From: Rhizobium sp. Root1334
GTDB lineage: Bacteria > Pseudomonadota > Alphaproteobacteria > Rhizobiales > Rhizobiaceae
Length of the DNA: 64,000 nucleotides
Reading direction: 5' to 3'
NCBI RefSeq assembly: GCF_001426665.1
Contig: NZ_LMEY01000023.1
Location: forward strand, 347,036 to 411,035
Shown here piece by piece: positions 8,444 through 18,489 of the stretch (positions within the stretch are counted from its first letter, which is position 1; every line of letters starts with the position of its first letter). The position numbers and the translations under genes were made by a program. The notes under the pieces are model-generated. The model was not told where the DNA came from, searched no databases, and worked only from the letters and a program-made list of their open reading frames with translations.

Positions 8444-9556
8444 CTATTTCAGGCTGATCCAGTAGGAGCCGCGGAACGGAACGGCGGCAAAGCGCTCGTT
8501 GATTTCCTTCAGGCTCTGATCCGGATCGATATCCGCAAACATCTCCGGCCGCAGCCAATGGGCAAAGGCCTCCGCCGCCAGAATGTTGAGCGGTACGGCG
8601 TTGAAGAAATTCCACAATCCGTGCACCCGGCCTTTCTGGACGCCCGACAGGTTGGCAAGAACCGGATTTTTCACCGCTTCGCCCAGTGTCTTGCGCGCCT
8701 CCTCGGCGGAAACGCCGGGGCCAATGGAAAAGGCGCTGTAGGTGCCGCCGGGTGAGGCCGTGGCGATGTACACTTCAGGGTCGGCCTCGATCAGATACTC
8801 GCTGCTGACGATGCCGCCCTGGCGTGGCAGGTTCTTGGTCGCAATGTTGCGGCTGCCGGTAATGCCGATGAATTCTCCGAGGCCGCCGGTGCCGTAGGCA
8901 TAGCAGCATCGATCGGGATTGGGGAATGCGTCCATCAGTACGGTCGGGCCTGGCTCGGGATTGGCGGCGACCCGGTCTGTGATGCGCTTCAGGTGTTCCT
9001 CGTAGAAATCGGCAAAGGCGTTTGCCTGTTCCTCGCGCTCCAGGACCTTGCCGAGCAACCGCATGTTGTCAGGTGTATTCTTCAAGGGATCGCTGTTGAA
9101 ATCGACAACGAAGACCGGGACGCCAGTGCTTTCGAGATAGTCGATCGCCCGCTTGCCGAGATCGGTATCGGCCTGCCAGTTGGCCATGATGGCAAGGTCA
9201 GCCTTCAAGGACAGGATGGTTTCGAAGGACAGGCCGTCGCCCGTGCCATCGCCGATAATCGGAACGTACGCAAGGGCCGGAAATTTTTCCACGAAGTCCT
9301 TGTAGATTTCGGGGTTGTCGCCCTTCAGGTCTCCCGACCAGCCAGCCAGCAGGCTGACGGGATCGGGATGGATCAGCGACAGCGCCACCAGATTGAAGCC
9401 GCTGCCGAGCAGGATGGCTTGGGGTGTCTCCTTGATCGTCACCTGCCGGCCAATCCCGTCGGTGAGCGTCAACGGCCAGCGATCCTGCGCGTTCGACATG
9501 GCAGCACAGGCCAAAAACAGGCCAAGGGTCAAAAGAAGGAGGCGTTTCACAATCAT
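8444..9556 (-). CDS. Siderophore/haem-type ABC substrate-binding protein (FecB/BtuF fold)
   Basis: The protein has 370 residues with an N-terminal signal peptide (MIVKRLLLLTLGLFLACAAMSNA). The mature part reads as a class III periplasmic binding protein (PF01497): VTIKETPQAILLGSGFNL near the N-terminus and a long connecting helix in the middle (LLGKVLEREEQANAFADFYEEHL). Its role would be capture of an Fe(III)-siderophore in the periplasm for an ABC importer. ATG 9556 is chosen because it overlaps the stop of fhuF by four bases and starts the signal peptide. No permease or ATPase of this transporter is encoded here. It is the last gene of a TonB receptor-FhuF-binding protein unit. Confidence 0.85.
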   Translation of the reverse strand: MIVKRLLLLTLGLFLACAAMSNAQDRWPLTLTDGIGRQVTIKETPQAILLGSGFNLVALSLIHPDPVSLLAGWSGDLKGDNPEIYKDFVEKFPALAYVPIIGDGTGDGLSFETILSLKADLAIMANWQADTDLGKRAIDYLESTGVPVFVVDFNSDPLKNTPDNMRLLGKVLEREEQANAFADFYEEHLKRITDRVAANPEPGPTVLMDAFPNPDRCCYAYGTGGLGEFIGITGSRNIATKNLPRQGGIVSSEYLIEADPEVYIATASPGGTYSAFSIGPGVSAEEARKTLGEAVKNPVLANLSGVQKGRVHGLWNFFNAVPLNILAAEAFAHWLRPEMFADIDPDQSLKEINERFAAVPFRGSYWISLK

Positions 9557-10317
9557 TGCTTTCTTTGGGCGGGCAGGGCGCAGAGTTCGCCACAGCTGGG
9601 TATGCCCGGCAGAAGATAGCGCAGGCAACAGATCTTGCGGCGGCAGACGGTCTCTTCGCCATCAGCTTCATGCCGCAGGCAGCCGAGAAACGGGTTTGGG
9701 GTCCCGTCGGGCAGGTGTGTCTGCGAAAACAGCGACCGTGAGGCCCAGGTGTCGCCGTCGGCGGGGCGTTCCCGTTCGGTGGCGTTGAAAGCGTAGTCGA
9801 TATAGACCGCCGCATTGTTCCACGCGAGCTTTGGTGCAATGCCGCCCACCGCTTTCAACTGCGCGATAATCTCGGCTAGATGCTGGCTGACCAGTGGCAT
9901 GACGAAGGAGAGAAGGTCGGCGCCCTTGCCCTCGCTCCAATCACCCTCGCGGGCAAGTCCGAGAGCGCGTGGCAAGCCGTCTTCGGCCAGCGCGATCGTC
10001 ATTTCGCCGGGAACGACCGGCAAAACGTGATCGGCCCGGCGAGCAACGATATAAGGGATGGTCAACATCGAGAAATAATAGAGCGACCACATCGAGGCGA
10101 CAGCGCGCCTGTCCGTGCCGCCGTGGGCGTTCGCATAGGTATCAAGAGCCTCTGTGAAACCGCCGGAACCGAAGAACTCCGACAGCGGCACGCCGCCTTC
10201 CAGCTCCGACGACAGCATCATCTTCTCGCCGCACCAGGCGTGCTCACCGGCAAACACCGCCTTCAGGCTGGAGGCCCCGAAAGCGGTGCTGACGTCGTGG
10301 TTGGGGGAAAGGCTCAA
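9553..10317 (-). CDS. fhuF: FhuF-like ferric siderophore reductase
   Basis: The 254-residue protein ends in the cysteine cluster CRRKICC-x10-C-x3-C, the [2Fe-2S]-binding C-terminal motif of FhuF, which reduces Fe(III) in hydroxamate siderophores after uptake. The preceding core (SLYYFSMLTIPYIVA, LPRALGLA) also fits FhuF. The reading frame has no ATG start: it begins with TTG at 10317, four bases after the TonB receptor stop codon, and an in-frame stop lies just upstream, so TTG or a later codon must be used. The 3' end overlaps the binding-protein gene by four bases. Operon position supports a hydroxamate siderophore system. Confidence 0.85.
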   Translation of the reverse strand: MSLSPNHDVSTAFGASSLKAVFAGEHAWCGEKMMLSSELEGGVPLSEFFGSGGFTEALDTYANAHGGTDRRAVASMWSLYYFSMLTIPYIVARRADHVLPVVPGEMTIALAEDGLPRALGLAREGDWSEGKGADLLSFVMPLVSQHLAEIIAQLKAVGGIAPKLAWNNAAVYIDYAFNATERERPADGDTWASRSLFSQTHLPDGTPNPFLGCLRHEADGEETVCRRKICCLRYLLPGIPSCGELCALPAQRKQ

Positions 10318-10321
10318 ACGG

Positions 10322-12508
10322 TCACCAGCTGTATTTCAACGAACCGATGACGGCACGGCCCTGATCACGGTAGCAGAAGCCTGCCGAGCAAACCGTATCG
10401 CGGCGGTCAAAGACGTTGGTTGCATTGACCTGCAGGCGCAGGCCCTCATACTTCTTGTCGATGGCCGCGAAGTCGTAATGGGCGGCGGCATCGAAGAGGA
10501 CGCGCGCGCCGTTGCGCGTCGTGTTCTGGTCGTTACCGAAGCTCGAGCCTAAGAAGCGGGCACCGGCACCGAAGCCGAGGCCGGCTGCCGGGCCATCTTC
10601 CGGCAATGTGTAGTCCGCCCAGAGCGATGCCATGTGGCGCGGCACGGAGGAGACGTAGTTGCCAACCGTATCGGCCGGGCCTTCGGTGATCTTGATGTCG
10701 GTATAGGTATAGGACGCGATCAGCGACAGGCCGTTGTCGAGGCTGGTATTGGCTTCCAGTTCGAAGCCGCGCGAGCGCACCTTGCCGCGCTGAACCTGAA
10801 TGTTTTCCGGGCCTGTCGGCAGGTCCACAACCTCGTAATAAAGGCTGTTCTTCTGGTTGATATTAAAGAGAGCCGCCGTGACCATCGTGTTGCTGTTGGG
10901 CAGCAGATACTTGACGCCGATTTCTTCCTGCTGGCTTTCGGTCGGCTTGAACGGCTGTTCCGTTTCCTTGTTCCAGCCGGCATTGGGCGAGAAGGCTGTG
11001 GAGTAGCTGATATAGGGCGCAAGGCCGAAATCGGTTTCGTAGGTCAGGCCGATACGGCCGGAAAATGCCTTGTCCTGTTGCGAAACCTGGTTCGTCAGAC
11101 CAGTGGTCAGATCGGTGTTGTCCGTATCCGTCGAGACCCAGTCATAGCGGGCGCCGGCTGTCAGCGTCCAGGCGTCGTAACGAATCTGGTCCTGAAGGTA
11201 GGTGCCAAGCTGCCACTGGTCCTGGACGACGCGTTCGTTGAAGTCGATCGGGTCGGTCGGACGGCCTTTGGTCGGGTTCTTGGTGTCGAGCGGCGGCGTG
11301 AAGCCGGTTCCGGCGAGGGACTTGAACCGCAATTTCGTGTAGTCGACACCTGCGAGCAATGTGTGATCGAGTGCGCCGGTATCGAACTTGGCCTCCATCT
11401 GATTGTCGATGACCACGGAGCTGAGGCGCTCGTCGAACGTTCCGGCGCTGCTATCCAGCAAGGTCGGATCAATGGCGTTCGGCGCGTAGGCAAAGGCCCA
11501 GTCGGCATCGACGTTCAGCGTCGAGACGCGCATGTTCTGGCGGAAGGTAAAGACGTCGTTCAGGCGGTGCTCAAATTCGTAGCCGAGGCGCGCCTGTGTT
11601 TGCACCGAATCGTTGAAGTCCGGATTGCCGGCGAAAATGTCGGTTACCTTGCCAGTCGGGTCGTTGTAATAGGCCGCCGAACCGCCGGTCTTGGTGCGGG
11701 AATATTCGCCAAGAATGGTCAGCTTGGTGTCTTCGTCCGGCTTCCATGTAAAGGCCGGTGCGATATAGGCGCGGTCATCCGGGACGCTGATCTGCTCTGT
11801 GTCGGCGCTGCGCAGCAGGCCAGTCATGCGGTAGTAGAGCGGATCGGTGTCGTTGATCGGGCCGGAGAAATCGAACTGGCCCTGGTAGCGGTTGTCCGTA
11901 CCGTATTGCAGCTGCAGTTCGCGCAACGGCTCCTCGGTTGGCCGCTTGGTGATCAGGTTGAACAGGCCGCCGGCGCCGGACGCACCATAGAGGGCCGACG
12001 ACGGGCCGCGCAGGATCGACACGCCTTCCAGGCCATAAGGCTCGTTCTTGAACAGCGAGGAGCTGGCGCCGGGCTGGCGCAGGTTGTCACGGAACATGCC
12101 GGTATAGGTAACGTCGAAACCACGCACGGTGAAGGAATCGAAGCGCGGATCGAAACCGTATCCACCGACACGCGAGCCGGGCGTGTAAGCAAACGTTTCG
12201 AGAAGCGTCTGCGGGTTGCGATCCTTCAACTGCTGCTCGGTCACGGACGAGATCGATTGCGGTATCTGCAGGAAGGGGGTGTCGACCTTGGCGCCGGTGG
12301 CGCTGCTGGTGCCGACATAGCCATCGGCCGTGATGACGCCGCCGCTGCCGCCCGTGACGGTCAGTGTCTCCAGTTCGGTCGCTCCATCAGCACCTGTCGT
12401 AGATTGCGCCGCATCCTGTGCGAAAGCTGTCAGCGAAAGGGCGAGCAGCGAGGTGCCGGCAAGAGCGAAACGAACGGTGGACCGGGTGGCACGGCGAAGT
12501 TGGGGCAT
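10322..12508 (-). CDS. TonB-dependent siderophore receptor
   Basis: This is a 728-residue outer-membrane beta-barrel receptor. After a signal peptide (FALAGTSLLALSLTAFAQ) comes the plug domain (TPFLQIPQSISSVTEQQL, then GVSILRGPSSALYGASGAGGL) and a 22-strand-type barrel ending KYSW, the aromatic terminus used for BAM-dependent insertion. The plug segments are typical of the FhuA/FoxA/FpvA ferric-siderophore subfamily. Start: ATG 12508 is preferred; GTG 12517 is in frame. Downstream fhuF and a siderophore-binding protein follow with gaps of only a few bases, so all three form one operon. Expression is probably iron-controlled, and the upstream region holds several inverted repeats. Confidence 0.92.
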   Translation of the reverse strand: MPQLRRATRSTVRFALAGTSLLALSLTAFAQDAAQSTTGADGATELETLTVTGGSGGVITADGYVGTSSATGAKVDTPFLQIPQSISSVTEQQLKDRNPQTLLETFAYTPGSRVGGYGFDPRFDSFTVRGFDVTYTGMFRDNLRQPGASSSLFKNEPYGLEGVSILRGPSSALYGASGAGGLFNLITKRPTEEPLRELQLQYGTDNRYQGQFDFSGPINDTDPLYYRMTGLLRSADTEQISVPDDRAYIAPAFTWKPDEDTKLTILGEYSRTKTGGSAAYYNDPTGKVTDIFAGNPDFNDSVQTQARLGYEFEHRLNDVFTFRQNMRVSTLNVDADWAFAYAPNAIDPTLLDSSAGTFDERLSSVVIDNQMEAKFDTGALDHTLLAGVDYTKLRFKSLAGTGFTPPLDTKNPTKGRPTDPIDFNERVVQDQWQLGTYLQDQIRYDAWTLTAGARYDWVSTDTDNTDLTTGLTNQVSQQDKAFSGRIGLTYETDFGLAPYISYSTAFSPNAGWNKETEQPFKPTESQQEEIGVKYLLPNSNTMVTAALFNINQKNSLYYEVVDLPTGPENIQVQRGKVRSRGFELEANTSLDNGLSLIASYTYTDIKITEGPADTVGNYVSSVPRHMASLWADYTLPEDGPAAGLGFGAGARFLGSSFGNDQNTTRNGARVLFDAAAHYDFAAIDKKYEGLRLQVNATNVFDRRDTVCSAGFCYRDQGRAVIGSLKYSW

Positions 12509-12565
12509 GTCATGCACTTTCTGGACAGGCGGGAGTTATAAGATGACTCGTTCTATCAAGATTAC

Positions 12566-12583
12566 TTTCACAGGAAAGTGAAA
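12566..12583. promoter_or_regulatory. Inverted repeat near the TonB receptor start
   Basis: TTTCAC (12566-12571) and GTGAAA (12578-12583) form a six-base inverted repeat with a six-base spacer about 60 bases upstream of the receptor start codon. It may be an operator or a 5'-leader hairpin. I cannot match it with confidence to a known Irr, RirA or Fur box. Confidence 0.35.
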
Positions 12584-12595
12584 TGTATGACTTAA

Positions 12596-12615
12596 ACACT
12601 CATGTTTTTGAGTGT
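12596..12615. promoter_or_regulatory. Inverted repeat ACACTCA/TGAGTGT
   Basis: ACACTCA (12596-12602) and TGAGTGT (12609-12615) form a perfect seven-base inverted repeat with a six-base spacer, about 90-110 bases upstream of the TonB receptor start. It is a candidate regulator site; no regulator is assigned. Confidence 0.4.
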
Positions 12616-12636
12616 GTGGGATTCGAGCAACATTTT

Positions 12637-12655
12637 CGGTTGGAAATTCCAACCG
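12637..12655. promoter_or_regulatory. 19-bp perfect palindrome upstream of the TonB receptor
   Basis: CGGTTGGAA and TTCCAACCG flank a single central A: a perfect 9+1+9 palindrome, about 130-150 bases upstream of the receptor. The symmetry and length are those of a dimeric repressor or activator site. An iron-responsive or siderophore-sensing regulator is plausible, but the sequence does not match a consensus I can quote. Confidence 0.5.
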
Positions 12656-12683
12656 TTTCCGGCAGTTAGGCCAAAAATTGCAA

Positions 12684-12709
12684 AAGGCCGCACGTGATGG
12701 TGCGGCCTT
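12684..12709 (-). terminator. Intrinsic terminator of the aldehyde dehydrogenase operon
   Basis: Arms AAGGCCGCAC (12684-12693) and GTGCGGCCTT (12700-12709) pair perfectly around a six-base loop. Read on the minus strand the hairpin is followed by TTTTGCAATTTTT. It lies about 37 bases after the minus-strand aldehyde dehydrogenase stop codon, so it ends that operon and insulates it from the TonB receptor promoter. Confidence 0.85.
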
Positions 12710-12745
12710 GGTCTTGCGAGCGGGCTGTGCCGGACGCTGAATGGA

Positions 12746-14173
12746 TTATCCGTGATTGATCATCACATGCCGGACGGCCGTATAGTCCTCCAGCGCGTAG
12801 ATCGACATGTCCTTGCCATAGCCGGATTGCTTGATGCCGCCATGCGGCATTTCGTTGGTCAGCATGAAATGGGTGTTGATCCAGGTGCAGCCATATTGCA
12901 GGCGGGAAGCAGCTTTCATGGCCTTGGAGATGTCCTTGGTCCAGACAGAAGAGGCAAGGCCATAATCGCTGTCATTGGCCCAGGTGACGGCCTGATCGTC
13001 TTCAGCGAACCGGGTGACCGAGACGACAGGGCCGAACACTTCGCGGCGGACGATTTCGTCTTCCTGGGTGGCGCCGGCAACGACGGTGGGTTGGAAGAAG
13101 AAGCCGTCCTTGCTGCCGAGATTGCCGCCGGTGGTGATCTCGATATGCTTCTGCTCGGTGGCGCGCTCGACGAAGCTTGCCACCCGATCGCGCTGGCGCT
13201 TGGAGATCAGCGGGCCGATCTCGTTTTCGGCGTCGTCTGCGAGATTGTACTTGATCGTGGAGACGGCGGAGGTGAGGTCGGCGACGAGCTTTTCGTAGAT
13301 GCCGTCCTGCGCATAGATGCGGCAAGCGGCGGTGCAGTCCTGACCGGCATTGTAGTAGCCGAAGGTGCGGATGCCGTTGACGACGGCTTCGAGGTCGGCA
13401 TCGTCATAGACGATGACTGGCGCCTTGCCGCCGAGTTCCAGATGAGTGCGCTTGACGGTTTTTGCGGCCGCCTGCAGCACCTTCTTGCCGGTGGCGATAT
13501 CGCCGGTGATCGAGACCATGCCGATCTTCGGGTGGTTGATCAGCGTGTTGCCGACGGTATCGCCGCGGCCGAGGATGACGTTGACGACGCCTTCCGGCAG
13601 GATGTCGGCCAGCAGGCGCGCCATCTTCAGCGCTGTCAGTGGCGTCTGTTCCGATGGCTTGAAGACGACGGTGTTGCCGCCGGCAATCGCGGGCGCCAGC
13701 TTCCAGGCCATCATCATCAGCGGATAGTTCCACGGTGCGATCGAGCCGATGATGCCGACGGGATCGCGACGGATCATCGACGTATGGCCAGGCAAGTACT
13801 CGCCGGCAACAGTTGCATGCAGGTTGCGGATGGCGCCTGCGAAAAAGCGCCAGCAGTCGACGATGGCGGGCAGTTCATCATTGCGCACGGCATTGATCGG
13901 CTTGCCACAGTTCAAGGCTTCCAGTGCCGCAAAGGCATCGGCGTCCTTCTCAATGGCGTCGGCGATCTTCAGGAGGTAGCCGGAGCGCTCGCCGGGCGTG
14001 GTCATCGACCAGGTGGAAAAGGCCTTTTCGGCGGCATCGACGGCGCGCTCGATCTGCGACTGCGAGGCCTCGGCGAGATCGATGATCTTTGCGCCGGTAC
14101 GCGGGTTGAGGATCAATTCCTCGGCTTCGGTGCCTGCCTCGAACTGTGATCCGATCAGCAATTGTGTGTCCAT
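12746..14173 (-). CDS. patD: Gamma-aminobutyraldehyde dehydrogenase (PatD/YdcW-like)
   Basis: This is a 475-residue NAD(P)-dependent aldehyde dehydrogenase. Cofactor motif [10 protein letters not shown] (about 145-154), general base Glu246 in LELGGKAP and catalytic Cys280 in [11 protein letters not shown] are all present. The sequence style and, above all, its position as last gene after a four-gene polyamine ABC transporter reproduce the ydcSTUVW (patD) order of E. coli, where the enzyme oxidises 4-aminobutanal from putrescine to GABA. GGGAG precedes the ATG, and a strong terminator follows the gene. A betaine aldehyde dehydrogenase role is the main alternative, as these families are close. 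Confidence 0.85.
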   Translation of the reverse strand: MDTQLLIGSQFEAGTEAEELILNPRTGAKIIDLAEASQSQIERAVDAAEKAFSTWSMTTPGERSGYLLKIADAIEKDADAFAALEALNCGKPINAVRNDELPAIVDCWRFFAGAIRNLHATVAGEYLPGHTSMIRRDPVGIIGSIAPWNYPLMMMAWKLAPAIAGGNTVVFKPSEQTPLTALKMARLLADILPEGVVNVILGRGDTVGNTLINHPKIGMVSITGDIATGKKVLQAAAKTVKRTHLELGGKAPVIVYDDADLEAVVNGIRTFGYYNAGQDCTAACRIYAQDGIYEKLVADLTSAVSTIKYNLADDAENEIGPLISKRQRDRVASFVERATEQKHIEITTGGNLGSKDGFFFQPTVVAGATQEDEIVRREVFGPVVSVTRFAEDDQAVTWANDSDYGLASSVWTKDISKAMKAASRLQYGCTWINTHFMLTNEMPHGGIKQSGYGKDMSIYALEDYTAVRHVMINHG

Positions 14174-14259
14174 GTCGTTCTCCCTTAATTGCTGGCTTGT
14201 TTGTTGGCGTCTGTTTCTGCCGGAAAACCGGTGAGTATTTTCCCGGAACAGGCGCGGGA

Positions 14260-15075
14260 TTATTTGCCTGCACCGGCGATCTGGTCGCCGTCGCGGGTGA
14301 GGTAGTAGGCGGCCAGGATCGGCAGGAAGGTGACCAGCATCACCACCATGGCGACGACGTTGGTGACCGGCCGTTGGCGGGGGCGGATGAGTTCTTCCAG
14401 CATCCAGATCGGCAATGTCGATTGCTGGCCGCCGGTAAAGGTGGTGACGATGACTTCATCGAAGGACAGGGCGAAGGCGAGCATGCCGCCAGCCAGAAGC
14501 GCCGTGCCGATATTCGGCAGAATGATGTGGCGGAAGGTCTGAAAACCATCGGCGCCGAGATCCATGGAGGCCTCGATCAGCGAGCCGGAGACGCGGCGGA
14601 AGCGGGCGACTGCGTTGTTGTAGACAACGACGATGCAGAAGGTCGCGTGGCCGAGCACGATGGTCCAGAAGGAGAAGGGGATATCGGCCATCGAGAAGGC
14701 AGAGCGCAAGGCGATGCCGGTGATGATGCCGGGAAGGGCTATCGGCAGGATGACCAGAAGCGAGATGGTTTCGCGGCCGAAGAAGCGTGTCTGGCTGACG
14801 GCGGCAGCGCAGAGTGTACCCAACACCAAGGCGATGGCCGTGGCGATGGTGGCGACCTTGACGGAGAGCGTGAGCGCCGCCCAGACATCCGGCCGGTTCC
14901 AGGTAACGGCAAACCATTGCAGCGTCAGGCCGGGCGGCGGAAATTGGTAGCTCTTTTCCTCGGTGGTGAAGGCATAAAGGAAGATCAGCAGGATCGGGAT
15001 ATGCAGGAAGGCGAGCCCGCCGATGGCGGCGATCTTCAGGCCAAGCGGGGCGGTGGTGGAGCGGTCAGAGCGCAT
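14260..15075 (-). CDS. ydcV: ABC transporter permease, PotC/YdcV-like
   Basis: The 271-residue membrane protein has about six predicted helices, starting [26 protein letters not shown]. The EAA-type cytoplasmic loop that contacts the ATPase is visible in the region [22 protein letters not shown]. It starts inside the end of the partner permease (11-base overlap). It is the second channel subunit of the polyamine-type importer whose ATPase, permease and binding protein lie upstream in the same operon. Confidence 0.88.
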   Translation of the reverse strand: MRSDRSTTAPLGLKIAAIGGLAFLHIPILLIFLYAFTTEEKSYQFPPPGLTLQWFAVTWNRPDVWAALTLSVKVATIATAIALVLGTLCAAAVSQTRFFGRETISLLVILPIALPGIITGIALRSAFSMADIPFSFWTIVLGHATFCIVVVYNNAVARFRRVSGSLIEASMDLGADGFQTFRHIILPNIGTALLAGGMLAFALSFDEVIVTTFTGGQQSTLPIWMLEELIRPRQRPVTNVVAMVVMLVTFLPILAAYYLTRDGDQIAGAGK

Positions 15076-16014
15076 CGAAGGCTCCCATGCGTTTGGCCAT
15101 CCAGAGATAGAGGCCCATGATGACGATCGGGACGACGGTGAAGGCGGCGGCGAGCGGGATGTTCCCCGCGGTGCCCTGCTGGGCGTAGACGGCCTGACCG
15201 ATGAACAGCCGGGACGAGCCGACGATCTGCGGGATGATGTAATCGCCGAGTGTCAGCGAAAATGTGAAGATCGAGCCGGCGACGATGCCGGGCAGGGCAA
15301 GCGGAAACAGCACATGGCGGAAGGTCTGTTGCGGTGTGCCGCCGAGATCGGACGAGGCCTCGATCAGGTTGCCCGGTACGCGTTCCAGCGCGGCCTGGAT
15401 CGGCAGAATCATGAAGGGCATCCAGACATAGACGAAGACGAGGAAGGTGCCGGTATAGCTGACCGACAGCGAATTGCCGCCGATGATCGGCAGGGAAAGC
15501 CAGCCGTCGAGCAACCAGAGCAGATGGAGCTTGGTGAAGGCCCAGGTGAGAATGCCTTCCTTGGCAAGGATCAGCTTCCAGGCGTAGATCTTGACGAGAT
15601 AGCTCGACCAGAGTGGCAGCATGATGCCGAGATAGAACACGGCCTTCCATTTTCCCTTGGCATAACGGGCGGCGTAATAGGCAATCGGAAAAGCGATCAG
15701 AGCCGAAAAGATCGTGACCACCGCTGCCATGGTGATGGTGCGGACGATGATGTCGAAATTGGCGTCCGAAAGCAGTTGCTTGTAGGTCGAAAGCGTGAAC
15801 TCGTAACTGATCAGGCCCGAGAAATCATCGATTGAGAAGAAGCTCTGCAGCAGCAGCGCAAACAGCGAACCGAGATAGATGATGCCGAGCCAGAGGACGG
15901 GCGGGCCAAGCAGGATCACGAGAAGAACGTGCGGGTGCTTCCACAGGAAGTCCGATATCCGTCCCGTCAGGCCCGGCCGGTTCGGCATGATTGCCGCGGG
16001 AGTGGCGAGCGCGC

Positions 16015-16018
<4 letters not shown>
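15065..16018 (-). CDS. ydcU: ABC transporter permease, PotB/YdcU-like
   Basis: A 317-residue permease with an N-terminal cytoplasmic stretch followed by helices ([31 protein letters not shown]) and the EAA loop near [30 protein letters not shown] 16018 overlaps the stop of the ATPase gene by four bases (ATGA). It forms the membrane channel of the spermidine/putrescine-type importer together with the next permease. Confidence 0.88.
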
Positions 16019-17013
<995 letters not shown>

Positions 17014-17090
17014 GGGGACTCCGTAGATAATGATCTCCATCCTCATCAGCGATGAAGAGTAACAAGTAGTGGCGGCTGGTTCGGACAACT

Positions 17091-17187
17091 CCCTCCCCCT
17101 TGTGGGGAGGGTTGGGGAGGGGACTTTCTTCTCGAACAAGAAAACCCCTCCCGGCCCTTCGGGCCACCCTCCCCACAAGGGGGAGGG
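17091..17187. repeat. Palindromic repeat with 21-bp perfect terminal inverted arms
   Basis: The arms CCCTCCCCCTTGTGGGGAGGG (17091-17111, given here in two runs: CCCTCCCCCTT then GTGGGGAGGG) and their exact reverse complement (17167-17187) bound the element; inside are a second GGGGAGGGG block and the CCCGGCCCTTCGGGCC module shared with the RIME-like copies. It sits in the 186-base spacer between the ydcS-like and ydcT-like genes of one operon. Confidence 0.8.
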
Positions 17188-17199
17188 AAAGATCAGAAA

Positions 17200-18360
17200 T
17201 CAGCGCCCGCCGATGACGCCGATATAGTCGGAGACCCAGCGGTGATAGGGGACGCATTCTGTCTCACTGGCGCATTTCGAAGTCGGCGTCTTCCAGAACT
17301 TCACCTTGTCGAAATCATCATAACCATTGGCCTTGCAGCCGCCGTCGGTGAGAAGTTCGTTGCCCTTGCAGGCCGCTCCTACGGACGGGTTGGCGCCGAA
17401 CCAGGCGGAGACATCGCCCTGAACCTTGGGCGACAGCGAATGTTCCATCCACATATAGGCGCAGTTGGGATGTTCGCTTTCGGCATGCAGCATCGTTGTG
17501 TCGGCCCAACCGGTCACGCCTTCTTCTGGAATGGTCGAGGCGATCGGCTGTTTTTCCGCCTGCAGCAGATTGACCTGGAACGGCCAGGAGCCGGAAGCGA
17601 CGACGCCTTCGTTCTTGAAGTCGTCGATCTGGATCATCGCGTCATGCCAGTAGCGGCTGGCGAGCGTGCGCTGGACGCGCAGCACGTCAAGGGCTGCCTT
17701 GTACTGGTCTTCGTTGAGTTCGTAAGGGTCCTTGATGCCAAGTTCCTTGTTGTGGAACATCAAGTAGTTGGCGGCATCGGCCACATGGATCGGGCCATCA
17801 TAGGCCTGAACGCGGCCCTTGTTCGATTTGCCATCGGGCAGGGTCATTTCCTTGAAGACGACATCCCAACTCTTCGGCGCTTGCCCCTTGAAGGTGTCGG
17901 TATTGTACATCAATACGTTCGGACCCCAGACGTAGGGAACACCATAGTGGACACCGTTGACTGTGTACCACGGCGACGACTGCATGCGTTCATCGACAGT
18001 CTTGAAGCTCGGGATCAGGTCGGTGTTGATCGGCTGGACACGCTTGCCGGCAACAAGGCGGAGCGATGCGTCACCAGAGGCGGTAACGAGGTCGAAGCCG
18101 CCTTCATTCATCAGCGCGACCATTTCGTCGGAGGTCGCAGCCGTCTTGACGCTGACCTTGCAACCCGTCTCTTTTTCGAAGCTGGTGACCCAGTCGTAAG
18201 ACTTGTCAGTCTCGCCGCGCTCGATATAGCCGGCCCAGGCGACGATCGACAATTCGCCTTCGCCCTTGCCGAGTTCCTTCAAGGGTTCCTGTGCGAAAGC
18301 GTGGGTTGCGAAAGCGAGCGAAAGGGTGAGCACGGTGCAGGATTTCAGAATCTGCTTCAT
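17200..18360 (-). CDS. ydcS: Polyamine-type periplasmic binding protein, YdcS/PotD-like
   Basis: The 386-residue protein has a signal peptide (MKQILKSCTVLTLSLAFATHAFA). The mature part begins GELSIVAWAGYIERG and contains WGPNVLMYNTD, characteristic of PotD/PotF/YdcS-type binding proteins that capture spermidine or putrescine in the periplasm. ATG 18360 follows GGGAG. It is the first gene of a five-gene operon ending with a PatD-like dehydrogenase. E. coli YdcS has also been reported to have other activities, so transport specificity is inferred from operon composition. Confidence 0.88.
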   Translation of the reverse strand: MKQILKSCTVLTLSLAFATHAFAQEPLKELGKGEGELSIVAWAGYIERGETDKSYDWVTSFEKETGCKVSVKTAATSDEMVALMNEGGFDLVTASGDASLRLVAGKRVQPINTDLIPSFKTVDERMQSSPWYTVNGVHYGVPYVWGPNVLMYNTDTFKGQAPKSWDVVFKEMTLPDGKSNKGRVQAYDGPIHVADAANYLMFHNKELGIKDPYELNEDQYKAALDVLRVQRTLASRYWHDAMIQIDDFKNEGVVASGSWPFQVNLLQAEKQPIASTIPEEGVTGWADTTMLHAESEHPNCAYMWMEHSLSPKVQGDVSAWFGANPSVGAACKGNELLTDGGCKANGYDDFDKVKFWKTPTSKCASETECVPYHRWVSDYIGVIGGR

Positions 18361-18462
18361 CTTCAGTCTCCCGTTTTGGTGTCCGAATTTTTCGGTCTTG
18401 TTCCCAAAACGAAAGGTGCCTCGATTTCGCCGCTTTCGCAAATTCATTAATCAGAATGGCGT

Positions 18463-18479
18463 TATCGGATTTTCCGATA
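18463..18479. promoter_or_regulatory. 17-bp palindrome upstream of the ydc-like operon
   Basis: TATCGGA and TCCGATA flank TTT: perfect seven-base arms. It lies in the 129-base gap between the LysR-type gene stop and the binding-protein start, about 105 bases upstream of the latter. Position and symmetry suggest an operator for the polyamine operon, possibly bound by the neighbouring LysR protein, though it lacks the usual T-N11-A spacing. Confidence 0.45.
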
Positions 18480-18489
18480 TCGTCCCGAG

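Noticed and set aside
10634-12541. Long 635-codon plus-strand frame opposite the TonB receptor
   Set aside because: It is antisense to a clear receptor gene along its whole length and shows no recognisable domain. It arises from GC-rich third positions on the coding strand.
12752-14149. 465-codon plus-strand frame opposite the PatD-like gene
   Set aside because: Shadow of the aldehyde dehydrogenase; composition is Asp/Gly/Ala-rich with no domain.
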